DNA of 64,000 bases from contig JACKJV010000007.1 in the NCBI GenBank assembly GCA_020637775.1, positions 164,802-228,801 of the forward strand, given 5' to 3'. The translations under genes were made by a program, and so were the position numbers. This document shows, piece by piece, positions 47,354-57,407 of the stretch (its first letter is position 1; each line of letters starts with the position of its first letter). The notes under the pieces are model-generated. The model searched no databases and was not told where the DNA came from. It was given only the letters and a program-made list of their open reading frames with translations. Source of the stretch: Brucellaceae bacterium (GTDB lineage: Bacteria > Pseudomonadota > Alphaproteobacteria > Rhizobiales > Rhizobiaceae).

Positions 47354-48034
47354 ATGCTCTACGCATTGGCGGTCATCGCCGTTCTGGCGCTCGTGTCCCT
47401 GCCGCAGGCCTGGGTGAAATGGGCGCTTTCGCGCCATGGCGCCGACCGTCCGGATCTGCCCGGAACCGGCGGCGAACTGGCCGCCCATCTGGTCCGCCAC
47501 TTCGGGCTCGACCGTGTGCGCGTTGAACTGACCCAGCAGGGCGATCACTACGACCCCGAGACACGCACGGTCCGCCTTTCCCCGCAGCACCATGGCGGCA
47601 AGTCCATCGCCGCCGTGGCTGTCGCCGCCCACGAAGTGGGCCATGCCTTGCAGCACGCTGCCCGCGACCGCTGGCTGAACCGCCGCCAGCGCCTTGCCCG
47701 CCTTGCCATCTGGACCGACCGGCTCGCCGGCATCGTGTTCATCGCCGCGCCGCTGCTCGGCGTCGCCGCCCGCGTCCCCGCGGTCATGCTCGCACTGGTG
47801 GGCCTTGGCATCGCGCTGATGGGTGTGCGCGTGCTGTTCAACGTCATCACCCTGCCGGTCGAGTTCGACGCCAGTTTCGGCAAGGCTCTGCCCATTCTCA
47901 CCGACGGGCGCTACCTGCATGAAAGCGACATGCCGGCCGCCCGCACCGTCCTGCGTGCCGCGGCGCTGACTTATGTCGCCGGGGCGTTAATTTCGCTGGT
48001 GGATCTTGCGCGCTGGATCAGGCTTTTGCGATAA
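47354..48034 (+). CDS. Membrane zinc metallopeptidase, YugP family
   Basis: The product has 226 residues in the neutral zinc metallopeptidase (COG2738) family. There is one N-terminal helix, then AAHEVGHALQHAAR with zinc ligands at His93 and His97, and two or three further helices (about 122-160 and 200-220). It lies 28 bases after omp10. No clear link between the two proteins is known. Substrates are unknown. Confidence 0.9.
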   Translation: MLYALAVIAVLALVSLPQAWVKWALSRHGADRPDLPGTGGELAAHLVRHFGLDRVRVELTQQGDHYDPETRTVRLSPQHHGGKSIAAVAVAAHEVGHALQHAARDRWLNRRQRLARLAIWTDRLAGIVFIAAPLLGVAARVPAVMLALVGLGIALMGVRVLFNVITLPVEFDASFGKALPILTDGRYLHESDMPAARTVLRAAALTYVAGALISLVDLARWIRLLR

Positions 48035-48063
48035 CGCGGGTTGTGGTGAGGAGAGGGACAGGA

Positions 48064-49311
48064 ATGACCGGATTTTTCGACGGCCTTGAAACGCGCGACC
48101 CGGCCGAGCGCGAAGGTGCATTGTTCGCAACGCTGCCGGATTTCCTGGCGCGCGCCATGGCGGCGGTTCCTGCCCTTTCGCGCTGGCTCGATGGCGTCGA
48201 CCCCGCCGCGGTCAATTCCCGCGAGGCGCTGGCGCGCCTGCCTGTTCTGCGCAAGGGCGAATTGCTGGAAATGCAACAGGCCGAACCGCCTTTCGGCGGT
48301 TTCGCGAACCCGGAAGCGCTCAAGGGCAACCGGGTCTTCATGTCCCCCGGCCCCCTGTTCGAGCCGCAGGGCATCGGTCCCGACCCATGGAAATCCGCCC
48401 GCGCCTTTCATGCCGCCGGCATTCGTCCGGGCGACATCATCCACAATGCCTTCGCCTATCACATGACGCCGGGCGGTTTCATTCTGGATGAAGGCGCGCG
48501 CGCCTATGGCTGCGTGGTCTTTCCCGCCGGTGTCGGCAATACCGAAATGCAGGTCGAGGCCGCCGCCGCGCTCAGGCCCTCGGCCTATTCCGGCACGCCC
48601 GATTTCCTCAAGATCATGCTGGACAAGGCCGCAGAGACCGGCAAGGATCTGTCGTCCATCCGCCGCGCACTCGTTTCCGGCGGCGCGCTGTTTCCGTCGC
48701 TGCGCGAGGATTACGCATCGCGCGGCGTATCGGTGCTGCAATGCTACGCCACCGCCGAATGCGGCGTCATCGCCTACGAGACGGCCGATGCCGAAGGCAC
48801 CCCCCTCCCCGGAATGCTGATCAACGAGGACATGATCGTGGAGATCGTGCGCCCGGGCACCGGCGATCCGGTCGCCGATGGCGAGGTTGGCGAAGTGGTC
48901 GTCACCACCTTCAACGAAGCCTATCCGCTGGTCCGTCTCGGCACGGGCGACCTGTCGGCCATCCTGCCCGGCCAGTCGCCCTGCGGGCGCACCAACAGGC
49001 GCATCCGGGGCTGGATGGGCCGCGCCGACCAGCGCACCAAGATCAAGGGCATGTTCGTCGATCCCAAGCAGGTCGCGCAGGTCATGCGCCGGCATCCCGA
49101 GATCCTGAAGGCCCGGCTTGTGGTCACCCGCGACGGTGCCTCCGATGCCATGACCCTGCTGGTCGAGGAACGTGGCGATGCCGATGCCGCCGCCATCGCG
49201 GCCACCCTGCGCGAGGCCACCAAGCTGTCCGGCAAGGTGGAGGTGGCCGAGGCCGGCACGCTGCCCAACGATGGCAAGATCATCGCCGACGAACGCGACT
49301 ACGCCGGCTGA
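48064..49311 (+). CDS. Phenylacetate-CoA-ligase-like AMP-binding protein, atypical P-loop
   Basis: The product has 415 residues from ATG 48064 behind GAGGAGAGGG. The fold is that of PaaK-like ligases: DPWKSARAFHAAGIRPGDIIHNAFAYHMTPGGFILDEGARAYGC, SAYSGTPDFLKIML, YATAECGVIAYETAD and RIRGWMGRADQRTKIKGMFVDPKQV. The usual SSGTTG P-loop is replaced by FMSPGPLFEPQG, as in a poorly studied subgroup. The C-terminus retains LPNDGKII with a candidate catalytic Lys. Its substrate is unknown; such genes often sit near branched-chain amino-acid transporters, but none is here. Confidence 0.85.
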   Translation: MTGFFDGLETRDPAEREGALFATLPDFLARAMAAVPALSRWLDGVDPAAVNSREALARLPVLRKGELLEMQQAEPPFGGFANPEALKGNRVFMSPGPLFEPQGIGPDPWKSARAFHAAGIRPGDIIHNAFAYHMTPGGFILDEGARAYGCVVFPAGVGNTEMQVEAAAALRPSAYSGTPDFLKIMLDKAAETGKDLSSIRRALVSGGALFPSLREDYASRGVSVLQCYATAECGVIAYETADAEGTPLPGMLINEDMIVEIVRPGTGDPVADGEVGEVVVTTFNEAYPLVRLGTGDLSAILPGQSPCGRTNRRIRGWMGRADQRTKIKGMFVDPKQVAQVMRRHPEILKARLVVTRDGASDAMTLLVEERGDADAAAIAATLREATKLSGKVEVAEAGTLPNDGKIIADERDYAG

Positions 49312-49484
49312 CAAGCTGCATGGAATTTGCTGAAGCCTCATCCCTTCTTCGTTGAACGGGCGCCGGTTTTGCCCTTGCGCTGACGCACCGGCGGTGGAAA
49401 CATGAAGCTGGAGAATGCCTGCGGGAAACTGTCATGCAAGACGGCCAGGCAGGACGCCATTCGTTGTCTCACAGGGAGATCGTC

Positions 49485-51656
49485 ATGAACCGTATCGCCG
49501 CCACTGCAGCCTTGTCCGCGTCCTTGCTGGCGCTCACGGCCGCCCAGGCTTTCGCAGAATCCACCTTGAACATCCTGCATATCAACGACTGGCACAGCCG
49601 TATCGAATCCATCAACAAGTATGACTCGACCTGTTCGGCCGACGACGAGACGGAGGGCAAGTGCTTCGGCGGCGCCGCGCGCCTTGTCACCGCCGCGCGT
49701 GAGGCGCGCCAGGCCATGGGCGAGGACACCACCCTGTTCCTGAATGCCGGCGACAATTTCCAGGGCTCGCTGTTCTATTCCACCTACAAGGGCGAAGCCG
49801 AGGCCGAATTCCTGGCCATGATGGGCACGGATGTCATGACCATCGGCAACCACGAATTCGACGATGGCGAACCCGGTCTTGCCACCTTCATGGAGAAGGT
49901 TTCCTTTCCGGTCATCTCCGCCAATGTCCTGCCAAGCTACAAGTCCGCGCTGGCCGGCAAGGTGCAGCCGTCCGTGGTCATCGAGAAGGGCGGCATGAAA
50001 TACGGCATCGTCGGCGCGGTCGCCAACGACACCGATGAATTGTCCTCGCCCGGCGAAGACATTCTCATCGCCCAGGATGTTGCCGCCATCACCGATGCGG
50101 TCAAGGCGCTGCAGGAACAGGGCGTCGACAAGATCATCGCGCTTACCCATGTCGGCTATCCGCGCGACCTTGCCGCCATCGCGAAGATCCCTGGTGTCGA
50201 TGTGGTCGTCGGCGGCCATTCCCACACCTATCTCGCCAATGGCGACGACAGCGCCGCGGGCCCCTATCCGACCTGGGTCGAAAACCCGGACGGCTACCGC
50301 GTGCCGGTCGTTCAGGCCAAGGCCTATTCGAAATATCTGGGCAAGCTCACCGTCACCTTCGACGACAATGGCGTCGTCACGGCGGCCGACGGCGCGCCCA
50401 TGTTGCTCGATGCCTCGGTGACGCCCGATGAGGCTGCCGCGGCCCGGATCAAGGAGCTTGCCGCACCGATCGAGGAACTGAAGGCCAAGGTCGTGGCCAG
50501 CACCGAAGGCCCGATCGAGGGCAGCCGCGAGGTCTGCCGCGCCGGGGAATGCGCCATGGGCAATCTCGTCGCCGATGCCATGCTCGACCGCGTCAGCGAC
50601 CAGGGCATCCAGGTTGCCATCCAGAACGGTGGCGGCCTGCGCGCCTCCATCGACGCCGGCGAGGTCACCATGGGCGAAGTGCTGACCGTGCTGCCCTTCC
50701 AGAACACGCTGGCCACTTTCCAGCTCAAGGGGGCGGACATCGTTGCCGCGCTTGAAAACGGCGTCAGCCAGGTCGAGGAAGGCGCCGGCCGCTTCCCGCA
50801 GGTCGCCGGCCTGCGCTTCACCTGGGATCCGGCCGGCGAGCCGGGCAGCCGCATCCGTTCCGTCGAGGTGAACGAGGACGGCAACTGGCAGGCCATCGAT
50901 CCCGACAGGACCTATGGCGTTGCCACCAACAATTTCATGCGCGCCGGCGGCGACGGTTACAAGGTCTTCGCCACCAACGGCATGAATGCCTATGATTACG
51001 GTCCGGGCCTCGAGGAAGTGGTCGCGACCTATCTGTCGGCAAAGGCACCCTACCAGCCGCTCAATGATGACGGCCGAATCATGAAGGCAGAGGCCGCCGC
51101 GCCGGCTGCCGAAGAAAAGCCCGCCGAGGCTGCGGCGGACGAGAAGCCGGCGGAAACCATGGCCGAAAAGCCGGCCGAAACCGACCTGAAGGTGCCCGAG
51201 CGGCCCGGTTTCACCATGCAGATGCCGGCCAGCGGCCCGAAGGTCGACGCCCCGGCAGCCGCCGGGGAAAAGCCCGCCGAGGCTGCGGCGGAGGAGAAGC
51301 CCGCCGAGGCTGCGGCGGAGGAGAAGCCCGCGGAAACCATGGCCGAAAAGCCGGCCGAAAGCGATCTGAAGGTGCCCGAGCGGCCCGGCTTCACCATGCA
51401 GATGCCGGCCAGCGGCCCGAAGGTCGACGCCCCGGCAGCCGCCGGGGAAAAGGCGGCCACAATGGAGAAGAAGGACGGCTCGATGGCCGGGGACCGGACG
51501 ATCCACGTGATCGTCGCCCGCGACAATTTCTGGGATCTGGCCCGCAAGTATTATGGCGATGCCCGCATGTGGCAGAAAATCGCCGAAGCCAACCCGGATT
51601 CCGACGCCAATGGCCTGGTGATCGGCCAGGAACTCGTCATCCCGGCCGCCCGATAG
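49485..51656 (+). CDS. Periplasmic 5'-nucleotidase (UshA family) with repeat linker and C-terminal LysM
   Basis: The product has 723 residues from ATG 49485, with a signal peptide cut near AQAFA-ES. A metallophosphoesterase domain (about 25-280) has ILHINDWHSR, GNHEFDDG and GGHSHTY, and a 5'-nucleotidase C-terminal domain (about 340-500) has NGGGLRASIDAGEVTMGEVLTVLPFQNTL. A ~135-residue linker is rich in Glu, Lys, Pro and Ala and contains a tandem repeat. The last ~50 residues are a LysM domain (VARDNFWDLARKYYGDARMWQKIAEANP). LysM would tie the enzyme to peptidoglycan, where it recovers nucleosides and phosphate. Confidence 0.92.
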   Translation: MNRIAATAALSASLLALTAAQAFAESTLNILHINDWHSRIESINKYDSTCSADDETEGKCFGGAARLVTAAREARQAMGEDTTLFLNAGDNFQGSLFYSTYKGEAEAEFLAMMGTDVMTIGNHEFDDGEPGLATFMEKVSFPVISANVLPSYKSALAGKVQPSVVIEKGGMKYGIVGAVANDTDELSSPGEDILIAQDVAAITDAVKALQEQGVDKIIALTHVGYPRDLAAIAKIPGVDVVVGGHSHTYLANGDDSAAGPYPTWVENPDGYRVPVVQAKAYSKYLGKLTVTFDDNGVVTAADGAPMLLDASVTPDEAAAARIKELAAPIEELKAKVVASTEGPIEGSREVCRAGECAMGNLVADAMLDRVSDQGIQVAIQNGGGLRASIDAGEVTMGEVLTVLPFQNTLATFQLKGADIVAALENGVSQVEEGAGRFPQVAGLRFTWDPAGEPGSRIRSVEVNEDGNWQAIDPDRTYGVATNNFMRAGGDGYKVFATNGMNAYDYGPGLEEVVATYLSAKAPYQPLNDDGRIMKAEAAAPAAEEKPAEAAADEKPAETMAEKPAETDLKVPERPGFTMQMPASGPKVDAPAAAGEKPAEAAAEEKPAEAAAEEKPAETMAEKPAESDLKVPERPGFTMQMPASGPKVDAPAAAGEKAATMEKKDGSMAGDRTIHVIVARDNFWDLARKYYGDARMWQKIAEANPDSDANGLVIGQELVIPAAR
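51121..51452 (+). repeat. 180-bp tandem repeat inside the nucleotidase linker
   Basis: Bases 51121-51272 and 51301-51452 are almost identical at an exact 180-bp (60-codon) offset. Each unit encodes EKPAE-type motifs followed by LKVPERPGFTMQMPASGP and KVDAPAAAGEK. A further short EEKPAEAAA duplication lies at about 51270-51330. Near-identity at the DNA level indicates a recent duplication. Confidence 0.9.
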
Positions 51657-51698
51657 CGCGGCCGCTGCGGCTTGCCGCCGCAGCATGAGAAAAAATCC

Positions 51699-51728
51699 GG
51701 CCCGTCCTGATCCACAGGGCGGGCCTTT
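51699..51728 (+). terminator. Terminator after the nucleotidase gene
   Basis: An almost perfect 10-bp stem (GGCCCGTCCT against AGGGCGGGCC) is followed by TTT, 43 bases past the stop codon. Confidence 0.65.
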
Positions 51729-51806
51729 GCCTATATGAGACGGGCACAGGAAAAGGCCGGCTGTTCGTGCGGACATGCCGGCGGGGACACGGTCAGGAGT
51801 ATTGCC

Positions 51807-52871
51807 ATGACGCTTGCGACACGCATCAGCCTTGAGGACTCGAAGGCGGTCGGGCCGCTTCCCGCGGATCATCCCCCCGTGAAGATCGGCAAGGTCGGTG
51901 TGCTGCTCGTCAATCTCGGCACGCCCGATGGCACGGATTATGCGCCGATGCGGCGCTATCTGAAGGAATTCCTGTCCGACAAGCGCGTGATCGAGTGGCC
52001 GCGCGCGCTCTGGTATCCCATTCTCTACGGCATTGTCCTGAACACGCGCCCGAAGAAATCCGGCGCGGCCTACGCGGAAATCTGGAACAAGGAAAAGAAC
52101 GAGAGCCCGCTGCGCACCTTCACCCGCGCACAGGGCGAGAAACTCGCCGCCGCCCTTGCCGCCCATACCCATGTCCAGGTCGACTGGGCCATGCGCTATG
52201 GCAATCCCTCCATCGAGGAGGTGACGAAGCGCATGATCGCCGATGGCTGCGAGCGCATCGTCATGTTCCCGCTCTACCCGCAATATTCCGCCACCACCAC
52301 GGCAACCGTGAACGACAGGTTCTTCGAGGTTATGCAGGGCCTGCGCTGGCAGCCGGCCATCCGCACCGTGCCGCCCTACCACGACGAGCCGGTCTATATT
52401 GAGGCGCTGGCGCGTTCGATCGAGACGCATCTTGCGACGCTCGATTTCGAGCCTGAAAAGGTCATCGCCTCCTATCACGGCATTCCGCAAAGCTATTTCA
52501 GGAAGGGCGATCCCTATCACTGCCATTGCCACAAGACCTCGCGCCTGCTCGAAAAGCGCCTGGGCTGGGAAAAGGGCCGCCTGATGACCTGCTTCCAGTC
52601 ACGCTTCGGACCGGAGGAATGGCTTCAGCCCTATACCGACAAGACCGTGGAGAAACTGGCGAAAGAGGGCGTGAAGTCGATCGCCGTCTTCAATCCCGGC
52701 TTCGTCTCGGACTGTTTGGAGACGCTGGAGGAAATCGCCGGCGAGGCAGGCGAGATCTTCCACGAGGCCGGCGGCGAGAATTTCACCCACATTCCCTGCC
52801 TCAACGATTCCGAAGAGGGCATGGCCGTCATCGAGGCCCTGGTGCGCCGGGAACTCTCCGGCTGGATCTGA
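51807..52871 (+). CDS. hemH: Ferrochelatase
   Basis: The enzyme inserts ferrous iron into protoporphyrin IX, the last step of haem synthesis. It has 354 residues from ATG 51807, after CAGGAG. Family motifs are VLLVNLGTPDGTDYAPMRRYLKEFLSDKRVIEWPR, MRYGNPSI, MFPLYPQYSATTTATVNDRF, SYHGIPQSYFRKGDPYHCHCHKTSRLL (with the metal-site His) and FQSRFGPEEWLQPYTDKT. The C-terminal NPGFVSDCLETLEEI is typical. It is monocistronic. Confidence 0.97.
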   Translation: MTLATRISLEDSKAVGPLPADHPPVKIGKVGVLLVNLGTPDGTDYAPMRRYLKEFLSDKRVIEWPRALWYPILYGIVLNTRPKKSGAAYAEIWNKEKNESPLRTFTRAQGEKLAAALAAHTHVQVDWAMRYGNPSIEEVTKRMIADGCERIVMFPLYPQYSATTTATVNDRFFEVMQGLRWQPAIRTVPPYHDEPVYIEALARSIETHLATLDFEPEKVIASYHGIPQSYFRKGDPYHCHCHKTSRLLEKRLGWEKGRLMTCFQSRFGPEEWLQPYTDKTVEKLAKEGVKSIAVFNPGFVSDCLETLEEIAGEAGEIFHEAGGENFTHIPCLNDSEEGMAVIEALVRRELSGWI

Positions 52872-52896
52872 ACCGGCCCGGCATGCCCGCTTCCCG

Positions 52897-52940
52897 AAAA
52901 AAGGGGCCGCCCGTCCGCATGGCGCGGGGGCGGCCTTTTT
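52897..52940. terminator. Bidirectional terminator after hemH
   Basis: An 8-bp stem (GGCCGCCC/GGGCGGCC, 52905-52912 and 52928-52935) has six A on its left and five T on its right. Confidence 0.8.
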
Positions 52941-53087
52941 CCTCCCATGTGCCATGCTTTCCATGGTAACCGGAATTGCAAGTCAGGGATGATGTGCTAA
53001 CGCTTTGCACCGGGGGTCGCCCGTCCCCATATCATGTCTGTGGGGGGCGGCACGCATGGCCGCGCAAACAGGGAAAGGAAGCCTGCA

Positions 53088-54047
<960 letters not shown>

Positions 54048-54067
54048 GCGTGGCAGGAGCCTGATCC

Positions 54068-54529
54068 ATGATCCAGCAGATCGTCAATGAACTGGGCCCC
54101 TGGAACTGGATGGTGCTCGGCATCATCCTGCTCGGCGCCGAAATTCTCGTGCCCGGTGTTTTCCTCATCTGGATCGGCCTGGCCGCCATCGTCACCGGCG
54201 TCGCCTCGCTGCTGCTCTGGGAAACCGGATTCTGGTCATGGCAGGTCCAGACGCTGGTCTTTCTCGCCCTCTCCCTGCTGTCCGCCTGGATAGGCAAGCG
54301 CATCATGGACGCCAGCGGCGACGAGACCGACGAGCCGTTGCTGAACCGCCGCCAGGCGCAACTGGTGGGCCGTGTGGCCACGCTGGAAGAGCCGATCCGC
54401 AATGGCCGCGGGCGGGTGCGCATCGGCGATACGCTCTGGCGGGTGACCGGCGCCGACATGGATGCCGGAACGCGCGTGCGCGTCACCGCGGAGGATGCAG
54501 GGACATTGCGCGTCGAGCCGGAAAGCTGA
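54068..54529 (+). CDS. NfeD-family membrane protein (short form)
   Basis: The product has 153 residues. Helices at about 14-36, 38-56 and 58-78 precede a small OB-fold domain at about 90-150 (GRVATLEEPIRNGRGRVRIGDTLWRVTGADMDAGTRVRVTAEDAGTLRVEPE). It lacks the serine-protease part of long NfeD proteins. It starts 20 bases after the SPFH gene, and the two are known to act together in membrane microdomains and proteolysis. Confidence 0.93.
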   Translation: MIQQIVNELGPWNWMVLGIILLGAEILVPGVFLIWIGLAAIVTGVASLLLWETGFWSWQVQTLVFLALSLLSAWIGKRIMDASGDETDEPLLNRRQAQLVGRVATLEEPIRNGRGRVRIGDTLWRVTGADMDAGTRVRVTAEDAGTLRVEPES

Positions 54530-54546
54530 CGATATCGGGAAACGGC

Positions 54547-55545
54547 TCAGGCCGCGCCGATGCGCAACAGGTCGTGCAGATGGACGATGCCGACGGGCCG
54601 GCCGGCTTCCACGACCATCAGGGCCGTGATGGCCGAGGTATTGATCCGCGACAGCGCCACCGCCGCCAGTTCATCCGGCGCGATCACGCGCGGCGAGCGT
54701 GTCATCACCTGGTCCACCGTCATCGACAGGAGATCGGCGTCGATATGCCTGCGGATGTCGCCATCGGTGATGATGCCTGTCAGCGCGCCGTCACAGCCGA
54801 CAATGCCCACACAGCCGAAGCCCTTGCGGCTCATTTCGAGAATGGCATCGCGCATGCCCGCGCCCTCGCCGATCAGCGGCACGCGTTCATCCTTGTGCAT
54901 CACATCGCAGATGCGTACGAGGCTGGCGCCAAGCTGCCCACCCGGATGAAAGGTGCGGAAATGATCCGGCGTGAAGCCCCGCGCCTCCAGAAGCGCAATG
55001 GCGAGCGCATCGCCCATGGCCAGTTGCAGCATGGTGGATGTGGTTGGCGCCAGTCCGTGCGGGCAGGCCTCCTGCGTCCTGGGCAGGGCGAGAACCACGT
55101 CGGCTTCGCGCCCCAGCGCCGAATCCGTGCCGGCCGTCAATGCGATCAGCGGAATGGAAAAGCGGCGCGAATAGGCGACGATCCCCTTGAGTTCGGCGGT
55201 CTCGCCCGACCATGAAATCGCGATGATGGCATCGTCGGAGGCGATCATGCCGAGATCGCCGTGATTGGCCTCCGCCGGATGCACGAAATAGGCCGGCGTA
55301 CCGGTGGAGGCGAAGGTCGCCGCCAGCTTCGAGCCGATATGCCCGCTCTTGCCGACGCCGGTCACGATCACCCGCCCCCGGGCAGCGGCCAGGATGCCGG
55401 CGGCATCGGCAAAGGCTTCGCCAAGGCCGTTTTCCATGGCGCCGACAAGCGCATCGAGCCCCGCCCGCTCGGTCGCCAGTGTTCTCAGTGCCGAGGAAAC
55501 AAGACCCGCCCGGTCGATTCCGGAAGTGATTTTCAACCTGTTCAT
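54547..55545 (-). CDS. kpsF: Arabinose-5-phosphate isomerase (KpsF/GutQ/KdsD type)
   Basis: The enzyme converts ribulose-5-phosphate to arabinose-5-phosphate for Kdo and lipopolysaccharide synthesis. It has 332 residues from ATG 55545 (MNRLKITSGIDRAGL). A SIS domain (about 40-170) has VIVTGVGKSGHIGSKLAATFASTGTPAYFVHPAEANHGDLGMI and SWSGETAEL. Two CBS domains (about 205-330) follow, with LASIVGCDGALTGIITDGDIRRH-like and SRINTSAITALMVVE. It is divergent from an outer-membrane barrel gene. Confidence 0.95.
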   Translation of the reverse strand: MNRLKITSGIDRAGLVSSALRTLATERAGLDALVGAMENGLGEAFADAAGILAAARGRVIVTGVGKSGHIGSKLAATFASTGTPAYFVHPAEANHGDLGMIASDDAIIAISWSGETAELKGIVAYSRRFSIPLIALTAGTDSALGREADVVLALPRTQEACPHGLAPTTSTMLQLAMGDALAIALLEARGFTPDHFRTFHPGGQLGASLVRICDVMHKDERVPLIGEGAGMRDAILEMSRKGFGCVGIVGCDGALTGIITDGDIRRHIDADLLSMTVDQVMTRSPRVIAPDELAAVALSRINTSAITALMVVEAGRPVGIVHLHDLLRIGAA

Positions 55546-55621
55546 GCCGTGAGCCTGTACCCATTTCACGCGCCTGTGTCCAACCTTTCCGGTGCGGCAG
55601 GCCGGCTGCGGCAAGAAAGCG

Positions 55622-55629
55622 TTAACCAT
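55622..55629. promoter_or_regulatory. CtrA half-site TTAACCAT
   Basis: The exact CtrA 8-mer half-site lies 77 bases before kpsF and 46 before the barrel gene, in their divergent region. The second half of the full motif is absent, so this is tentative. Confidence 0.35.
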
Positions 55630-55674
55630 GCGCCTTTAGGTTTGTGCAAGGAATGCGGGCATCCCGCCTGCGCC

Positions 55675-57399
55675 GTGAGAAAGCGGACATCGCGTTTGAA
55701 CCGGTTCTTGACACAATGGCGGATGGCGCCCCTGCCTCTCGCTGCCATGCTGCTGGCCGCCAGCGCGCTGGCCGTGCCAGGCAGCGCGCCGGCCATGGCG
55801 CAATCGGTCCAGGGCCTTCGCGGCGAAGTGGACGAGGCCGATACGGCCCGTTCCCTGTTGCAGGGCCAGTCGCTGGCCGACCGCCCCACTGCCCTGACCG
55901 GCAAACGGAAGAAGGCTTCGCCCCGTCCGGCCGTCGTGCCCGACCCCAGGCCCTATATCCCGCAAGCCGAAGAGACAGGCGACAGTGCCGATGGAGCGGG
56001 CCTGTTCGGCACCGCCCGCCTCTCGCCCGAAGAGCCGCGCCTGCCGCGCATACCGCGCGCCCCGGATGACACCGGATCGTCGGAAGACGCATCTCGCCTC
56101 CGGCAGACCGGTGAGGATGCGGCCGGCGCCCAGGCACAGGATCTGCTCGGCGGTTCCTTGCGCACGCGCACCGACCCCGCACGCGATGAGGAACGCAATA
56201 CCCGGCTGCCGCCGGACAACAGGCGTACCGGCTCCGTGGACGGGATCGAGCCGGCGCGCGAAGCCGACCCCTACGCACCGCTCGGCCTGCGTGTCGGCAC
56301 GTTCACGGTCACGCCCACGCTGGAAACCGGAATGACCGTGACCGACAACGCGCTCAGTTCCCCGGCGAAGGAGACCGGCATCTTCTCCGATACGACGCTG
56401 CGTCTGGATGCCGTCTCCAATTGGTCGCGGCACGAGGCGCGGCTCAACGGTTTCGCTTCCTGGCGTCAGGCGGTGAGCGGTCCGGGCGAAAGCGAGCCGA
56501 ACCTTGGCCTGGACGGCAGCCTCCGGCTGGATTTCGGTGCCGACCACGCCGTGAAGGCCGCTGCGGGCTACGAACTGCGCCGCGAAGCCGCCGAAAGCCC
56601 CGTCTCCATTCCGGCCGGCGCGACCCGCCCGCTCCTGCACCGTCTGGATGCCAGCCTTGGCCTTGAGAAAACGGCCGGCCGACTGCGTTACGCGCTTGCC
56701 GGAGAGGTCGGGCGCGATGCTTATGGCGACGCGGACCTCACCGGCGGCGGCACGCTCGACCAGTCTGACCGCAACTTCACCCTGATCAACGGCCGCCTGC
56801 GCGTCGGTTATGCCGTCTCACCGGCACTGACGCCATTCATCGAGGCGGAATATGGCCGGCGCATCCATGACAATCGCGTGGATTCATCCGGCTACCAGCG
56901 CTCCGCCGACCGCTACGCGGTTCGTGGCGGGCTGTCCGTGGATCTGGGAGAGAAGCTGAACGGCGATATCGCGATCGGCTATGTCCGCGAAACGCTCGAC
57001 GATTCCCGGCTGGCCGACATCGACGGCCTGTCCGTGCTGGCCAACCTGAACTGGTCGCCCGAACGCGGCACGCGCGTTTCGCTGACCGGTGAGACGACCG
57101 TCGAGGGAACCACCACCGCTGGCGCGTCCGGTTCGCTGCTGCAATCGGGAACCATCGCCCTGGAGCGCCAGATCCGCGCAAACCTGACGGGAAATGCGCA
57201 GTTCACCGCTTCGATGCGTGACTATGCCGGATCGAGCGGCCGCGACATCACGCTGGCCGGACAACTGGGATTCACCTGGTGGCTGAACCGCAATGCCGGC
57301 CTGACCACGCGCCTGCGCCATGAACGGCTGACAAGCACGCTGCCCGGCCGTGACTATGCAACGAATTCCGCCTTTCTCGGTCTGAAGCTCCAGCGCTGA
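55675..57399 (+). CDS. Outer-membrane beta-barrel protein
   Basis: The product has 574 residues if GTG 55675 is the start; ATG 55723 is an alternative, and both keep the signal peptide ending PAMAQS. A low-complexity acidic/Arg-Pro segment (about 50-210) precedes a C-terminal beta barrel (about 225-574), with alternating strands such as VTPTLETGMTVTDNALSSPAKETGIFSDTTLRLDAVSNWSRHEARL and a final strand AFLGLKLQR. This looks like the BBP2_2 (PF10082) family, common in Rhizobiales and without known function. It is convergent with galU, 8 bases apart. Confidence 0.85.
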   Translation: MRKRTSRLNRFLTQWRMAPLPLAAMLLAASALAVPGSAPAMAQSVQGLRGEVDEADTARSLLQGQSLADRPTALTGKRKKASPRPAVVPDPRPYIPQAEETGDSADGAGLFGTARLSPEEPRLPRIPRAPDDTGSSEDASRLRQTGEDAAGAQAQDLLGGSLRTRTDPARDEERNTRLPPDNRRTGSVDGIEPAREADPYAPLGLRVGTFTVTPTLETGMTVTDNALSSPAKETGIFSDTTLRLDAVSNWSRHEARLNGFASWRQAVSGPGESEPNLGLDGSLRLDFGADHAVKAAAGYELRREAAESPVSIPAGATRPLLHRLDASLGLEKTAGRLRYALAGEVGRDAYGDADLTGGGTLDQSDRNFTLINGRLRVGYAVSPALTPFIEAEYGRRIHDNRVDSSGYQRSADRYAVRGGLSVDLGEKLNGDIAIGYVRETLDDSRLADIDGLSVLANLNWSPERGTRVSLTGETTVEGTTTAGASGSLLQSGTIALERQIRANLTGNAQFTASMRDYAGSSGRDITLAGQLGFTWWLNRNAGLTTRLRHERLTSTLPGRDYATNSAFLGLKLQR

Positions 57400-57407
57400 A
57401 ACCGGCC

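Noticed and set aside
51121..51452. The repeated block considered as a possible CRISPR or intergenic repeat array.
   Set aside because: The repeats are in frame within a coding sequence, have a 60-codon period and no spacers, so they are a protein repeat.
49338..52532. Antisense open frame of 1064 codons on the minus strand.
   Set aside because: It mirrors the nucleotidase and ferrochelatase genes; composition and lack of any domain show that it is a GC-driven shadow.
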